DNA of 64,000 bases from Limonium bicolor (taxonomy: Eukaryota; Streptophyta; Magnoliopsida; Caryophyllales; Plumbaginaceae): positions 119,351,503 to 119,415,502 of the forward strand of contig CM041783.1 of the NCBI GenBank assembly GCA_023374045.1, written 5' to 3'. Under the pieces are notes generated by a model, which made no database searches, had not been told where the DNA came from, and was given only the letters and a program-made list of their open reading frames with translations. Each line of letters begins with the position of its first letter. Within the stretch, counting starts at the first letter, position 1. The position numbers and the translations under genes were made by a program. Shown piece after piece: positions 59,802 to 64,000 of the stretch.

Positions 59802-60838
59802 CTACTCCAATTCCAGCACCTCAGGCTGTAGAACGTGGGACGAGTCGGGGACGTAACGCTTCAGCTGAGAGACGTGAAAAACATTATGGACTCTCTCCAT
59901 TTCACCAGGTAGTGCTAATCTATAAGCTACCTCTCCAATTCTCTCCAGGACCTCGTAAGGACCCACGAATTTGGGGCTTAATTTCCCCTTCTTCCCAAAT
60001 CTGGTTACCCCTCTCACAGGAGACACCTTCAGAAAGACTCTATCACCAACTTCGAATTCAATCGGTCTCCTCTTTAAGTCGGCATAGGACTTCTGCCTGT
60101 CCTGGGCTGCTTTCATTCGGCTCTGGATGATTCGGACCTGCTCCATCGTCTCCTCTATCAGCTGGGGTCCCAAAATCACTGTCTCACTGATGTCGCTCCA
60201 GCATAAAGGGGTTCTGCATTTCCTCGCATACAAGGCTTCATAGGGAGCCATCTTAATACTAGAGTGGTAACTGTTATTATACGAGAACTCCACCAGGTGA
60301 AGTCTATCTGCCCAAGTCCCCTGAAAGTCCATGACACATGCTCGAAGCATGTCCTCCAAGGTCTGGATAGTCCTCTCCGTCTGACCATCTGTCGCCGGGT
60401 GGAAAGCTGTGCTCAATTTCAATTTAGTACCCATAGCTTCCTGAAACTGCTGCCAGAAATGTGCTAAGAATCTCGAGTCCCGATCAGATACTATCGTCTG
60501 AGGCACGCCATGGTATCTGACCACATTCTTAAGGTATGCATCCACTAGCTGGCTCATAGACCAAGTGCTCTTCATAGGTATGAATCGAGCGGACTTGGTG
60601 AGTCGATCCACGATCACCATATCTGATTGACTCCACCCTTCGCCGGCGGTAGCCCAACTACAAAATCCATAGAAATAGAGTCCCACTTCCATTTGGGTAC
60701 TTCCAAGGGCTGCAACAATCCTCCCATCCTCTTATGCTCGAACTTCACCTTCTGACAGGTGAGGCATCTAGACACGAACTCTACTACCTCCCGCTTCATC
60801 TTTGGCCACCAGAACAGCTTCTTCAGATCCTTGTACAT
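59802..60838 (-). pseudogene. Integrase of gypsy element
   Basis: The zinc-binding part (60838-60614) shows CLTCQKVKFEHKR and MDFVVGLPPAKGG. After a shift near 60640 a 296-codon frame gives VIVDRLTKSARFIPM, TIVSDRDSRFLAHFWQQFQ and FHPATDGQTERTIQTLEDML. The D...D...E catalytic residues are visible (Asp in SMDFV, Asp in SDRD, Glu in TDGQTER). The C-terminal part has VFLKVSPVRGVTRFGKKGKL and FVGPYEVLERIG. This enzyme would insert the cDNA into the host genome. Confidence 0.92.
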
Positions 60839-61015
60839 TTATCTCCGCCTGGGTGGACTGAATAGGGGGTATTATGAGCCTCCTTCATCAGTCTCTCCTT
60901 CACATCTGCACAACCTTGAGGACGCACCAACGGCCTCTAAATCTCAGACTGCCATCAGCGTGGATTTCAAATCCTTCTGCCTTCCCTTCCTTTAACTTCT
61001 CTCTGATTCCTTCAG

Positions 61016-61076
61016 TTTTTTTTCGATTTTTTTTTTTTTTTTTTTTTCTGTTTTTTTTTTTTCTTTCCTGATCGTT
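61016..61076. repeat. Poly(T)/poly(A) run inside the polyprotein linker
   Basis: Four T runs broken by single CGA, CTG and C bases. On the coding strand this is A-rich and would encode a Lys/Asn-rich stretch between RNase H and integrase. This is unusual for the family, where the linker is not lysine-homopolymeric. Confidence 0.9.
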
Positions 61077-61129
61077 CCAATTAACATCATCCGGCTGCTC
61101 CCTTGAGTATCTCCCCATAGATGTCAGAA

Positions 61130-61800
61130 GAGGCACTCATATGGTACAGCTTCACCTCGCTGCTACTCCCCCAGACTCCATCACCTCAAATTCAACCTCT
61201 GAAATTCCCGAGCTAGCTCATCAGGGAGGACCCACATAGAATTCACTGAATGACTCCTCTTTCTGCTTAACGCATCAGCTACCCAAGTTGGACTTCCCTT
61301 CATGATACAGAATCTCCCAAATCATAAGTCCTTAATCAGCTCTAGCCATCGCCTCTGCCTCATATTCAAATCCTTTTGGGTGAAAATATACTTGAGGCTT
61401 TGTGGTCGGTGAAGATTGCACGAGACACCATAGAGGTAGTGTCTCCAGACTTGAGTGCCAAAAACCACGGCTGCTAACTCCAAGTCATGTGCGTCGGATA
61501 TCTGGTCTCATACTCTTTCCACTGCCTCGACGACCGTAAGCTATGACCTTCCCGTGCTGCATCAGGACGCACCCTAAGCCATATTTGGAAGCATCGCTGA
61601 AAACTTCGAACCCATCTGTCCCTGAGGGCAAGGCAGAGACTGGAGCTGTGGTCAGTCTCTCTTTCAAGCGTCTGGAACGCCTTCTCACAGTCGCTGTCCC
61701 ACTGGAACTTGATCACTTTCTTCATAAGGTGGGTGAGAGGTCTCGCTATCTTCAAAAAGTCCTTCACGAAACGTCTGTAATACCCTGCCAAGCCCAGAAA
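61130..61800 (-). pseudogene. RNase H region of gypsy element
   Basis: Frames with MAGYYRRFVKDFLKIARPLT (end of RT), DGFEVFSDASKYGLGCVLMQ and, further on in other frames, KEYETRYPTH and ADALSRK. These are the order and motifs of gypsy RNase H, which removes RNA from the RNA-DNA hybrid. Shifts near 61690, 61660 and 61525 break it. Confidence 0.85.
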
Positions 61801-62600
61801 GCTCTTTGCACTTCAGTCCGCGTGAGGTGACTGGGCCTTGGCCATTCTTTTACGGCCTGATCTTCGATGGATCTACTGAGATGCCTTCACTAGTGATGAC
61901 GTGGCCCAAAAATGCCACTCGGTCCTAACCAGAAGTCACACTTGGACACTTCGCGTATAGCTGCTGCTCTCTCAATGTCTGCAATACTAGCTCCTCAATG
62001 CTCCTCATGCTCCCGTTCGTCCTTGGAATATATAAGGATGTCATCTATGAAAACCACCACGAACCGATCCAAATATGGGTGGAAGATACGGTTCATGAGG
62101 TCCATAAAGACAGCTGGGGCGTTGGTAAGTCCAAAGGGCATCACCAAGAATTCAAGTGCCCATACCTAGTCCGGAAGGCTGTCTTCGGGATTCTCTCTCT
62201 GCCACTCTGAGCTGATGGTACCCTGACCTCAAAATCGATCTTCGAGAAGGTCCTGCCCCCTTGCAGCTGATCAAAGAGATCGTCTATTCTCGGCAAGGGG
62301 TATCTGTTCTTCACTGTGATCTGGTTCAGCTCCCTGTAGTCGATGCACAACCTCATACTCCCGTCTTTCTTCTTCACAAACAAGACCGGGGCTCCCCAAG
62401 GCGATACACTCGGCGAATGTATCCTTTATCCAAAAGATCCTCCAACTGGTCGTCTTCAATTCTTTCAACTCTGAGGGTGCCATCCGGTAAGGAGCCTTCG
62501 AAATTGGTGCTGAGCCTGGCACAAGGTCGATGCTGAATTCCACTTCTTGGTCTGGCGGCATACCGGAATCTCGTCTGGGAACACGTCTGGAAATTCACTT
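61800..62600 (-). pseudogene. Reverse transcriptase of gypsy element
   Basis: Motifs across three frames: [20 protein letters not shown] and [11 protein letters not shown] (62561-62460), [20 protein letters not shown] region and [13 protein letters not shown] (62383-62230), [12 protein letters not shown] (about 62180), and the catalytic block [13 protein letters not shown] (about 62070-62030) with the two Asp. Shifts lie near 62230 (TTTT run) and elsewhere. It copies element RNA to DNA in the particle. Confidence 0.9.
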
Positions 62601-62779
62601 ACTACTCGGATCTCCTCTTTTCGTCTGGCTCCTGGCTCAGGTCTTGGACATAGCAAGGTATGCTTGCTGTCCCTTCTTTACTTTGGAGAGAATTGTCATT
62701 GCTGATACGAGCTTCACTCGCCGGGCTTCTCCTCCACATTGTTGTACGAGACTCTCCTTCCCGACGGGCCTCTGAGAGA

Positions 62780-63070
62780 ATGATTTTTTGCTCGCTGCAG
62801 TCTATCCTTCCCTTGTATTTGCTCAGCCAGTCCATCCCCAGGATTATGTCAAAGTCGGTCAGGGCGAACTGGATCAAGTCTATTACAAACTGCTCCCCCT
62901 TGATACTATATGCTTACATCTTCATTTCATTCTTACAAGTAATCACCCGTCCCGATGGTATAGATACAGCTACAGGAGAAGTCTCACAGATCCCTATCCC
63001 CAATTTCCAACTAGGCTATCAGATATAAAGGAATAAGTAGCCCCCGTATCAAAAAGAATGCGTGCAGGAG
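62780..63070 (-). pseudogene. Aspartic protease of gypsy element
   Basis: Active-site motif ILFDTGATYSFIS at about 63060-63020, with the family C-terminal motif DFDIILGMDWLSKYKGRIDC at 62855-62795. A stop interrupts the middle (near 62917). It cleaves the polyprotein. The spacing from active site to ILGMDWL is normal for gypsy proteases. Confidence 0.88.
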
Positions 63071-63099
63071 TACCAAGAATAGTAAAGGTACCTGCCAAC

Positions 63100-64000
63100 A
63101 CGTCTGCCTGGCCTCGGCTTCTGCCCGACTCATCACATTGATCTTCCCTGGAGCCCGCTGCTAGTTGCTTCGGTACTCCCCTTGGCCTCTATTGCCACCA
63201 TTGCCGCCCTCTCCATTACTACGCTGAGGAGCGGTCCCCGCGCTGACTCTGTTTCGGGCCTCTGCCCTGCTGGTCTGGCTCTACCTGATGCAGCGGTCGC
63301 CACTATAGCCTCTCTGCTGACTACCTCCCTGGGGACTCTGAAAGCACTCGAATAATCGGTGTCCCGCCTTCCACAACGAAAATACAGTGACTGAGTTCCC
63401 CTCACAATCTTTCCCTGGGTGATCCTTGTTGCACCTTTGCAGTAGAAGTGTCTCTCCTGCCTGTACTCCCCTCTGAGTAGTCTGGTGCTGGGGCTGGTCA
63501 CCTCGCCTCTGATCACCCTCTGATTCTCCCCATGTCTCGGCCTCCCGTCTCTGCGGTCCGAGTGAGGCTTCCATCTCTTTCCTGCTGATGATGTCTGGGG
63601 ACTGATCCTCTCGTCCACGGGGCTCGTCTCGTCCCCTCCTCCATCTTCCTCTTATTACCAGCCAGGACCTCCTTCCTCTTCTGCTGCACCCTGTACAGGT
63701 TAGCGGCTTTCCGTACGCATCTTGGAGCGTCGGGATTGTCAGCACGCTGAGGGTCCTACAGACTCCAGTTTAGCCCACTCACAAACCTCTGCACCTTCGA
63801 CGCCTCGTCGGGAACCATCGTAGGAGCGAACCTGGCCAGCTCCAGGAACTTTGAATGGTACTCCTTAACACTCAGAGATAACTGCTTGAGCTCTGAGAAC
63901 TCCAAATACTTCTGCATCCTGACATGCTCGGGGTAGAAGCGCCTCCTCATGGCCTCCTTCAGGCCATCCCAGCCGAAATCAGGCCCTGCCAATAGCACAT
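63100..64000 (-). pseudogene. Gag of gypsy element (C-terminal part)
   Basis: 63998-63756 gives the Retrotrans_gag pattern RRRFYPEHVRMQKYLEF, VKEYHSKFLELARFAP, VPDEASKVQRFVSGL. Downstream there is an Arg-rich linker and two zinc-knuckle traces split over two frames: RCNKDHPGKDC (about 63436-63404) and FRCG followed in the other frame by KAGHRLFEC (about 63386-63345). In both knuckles a one-base loss in an A run explains the split. Gag packages the element RNA. Confidence 0.88.

Larger units (their letters stand above)
59618..64000 (-). pseudogene. Ty3/gypsy gag-pol polyprotein (Tekay/Del chromovirus type), frameshifted, truncated by window
   Basis: One polyprotein in the order gag, protease, RT, RNase H, integrase, chromodomain on the minus strand, ending at stop TAA 59618-59620, just before the polypurine tract. 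The integrase tail with HNVFHVSQLKRYVPDSSHV and the C-terminal chromodomain place it with Tekay/Del chromoviruses. More than ten single-base frame changes occur, many at runs of A or T, so it is not translatable as sequenced. The gag start is beyond position 64000. The domains are listed separately. Confidence 0.9.

Overview
This window is plant nuclear DNA made almost entirely of nested transposable elements. It has no bacterial-style operons. The coding traces are a Ty1/copia gag, a CACTA (En/Spm) transposase pair with plant-type introns, a Ty3/gypsy chromovirus polyprotein, and several kilobase-long LTRs bounded by TG...CA with plant tRNA-iMet primer sites. The base composition is AT-rich. 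A flowering plant, probably a eudicot, is likely; I cannot name the species. I found no intact host gene, rRNA gene or CRISPR array.

Layout from left to right. 1-1336: 5' end of a minus-strand copia element (gag, primer site, 220-bp LTR) inserted in the LTR of a family A Ty3/gypsy-like element. 1337-9115 and 37572-37925: that family A element, plus strand, with a 5' LTR remnant, a 4.5-kb internal region without sense ORFs, and a 3' LTR of about 2.5 kb. Its 3' LTR is split by a CACTA transposon (9116-37571). The CACTA itself carries two insertions: a solo LTR (9777-14449, minus) and a large non-coding LTR element of family B (21189-35360, minus). The family B element sits in an intron of the second CACTA gene and has the target duplication ATTAA. 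Without these insertions the CACTA is about 9.6 kb. It encodes a TNP2-type transposase and a second protein joining a Transposase_24-like region to a Ulp1/C48 cysteine-protease-like domain. The outermost host of this stack is an older family B LTR (37926-40131), so family B moved both before and after family A and the CACTA.

40132-49604 is a mosaic of broken LTR pieces, a pseudogene resembling a plant mobile-domain protein (40536-41614, minus), and an AT-rich block with diverged direct repeats and a 177-bp tandem repeat. 49605-55253 is a very long minus-strand LTR (family C), followed by its polypurine tract. 57211-64000+ is a coding element of the Tekay/Del type on the minus strand (3' LTR, chromodomain, integrase, RNase H, RT, protease, gag). 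Its LTR and polypurine tract match family A, so it looks like the autonomous partner of the non-coding element at the left of the window.

Two signals run through the window and are not explained by ordinary annotation. First, LTRs of several families carry arrays of GC-rich inverted motifs built on GTCCGAAC/GTTCGGAC or GGTCCGGGAC. Second, the LTRs carry short minisatellites with small dyads, at a comparable place but with a different sequence in each family. Coding remnants are broken mostly by one-base length changes in short homopolymers, which raises the question of assembly error.
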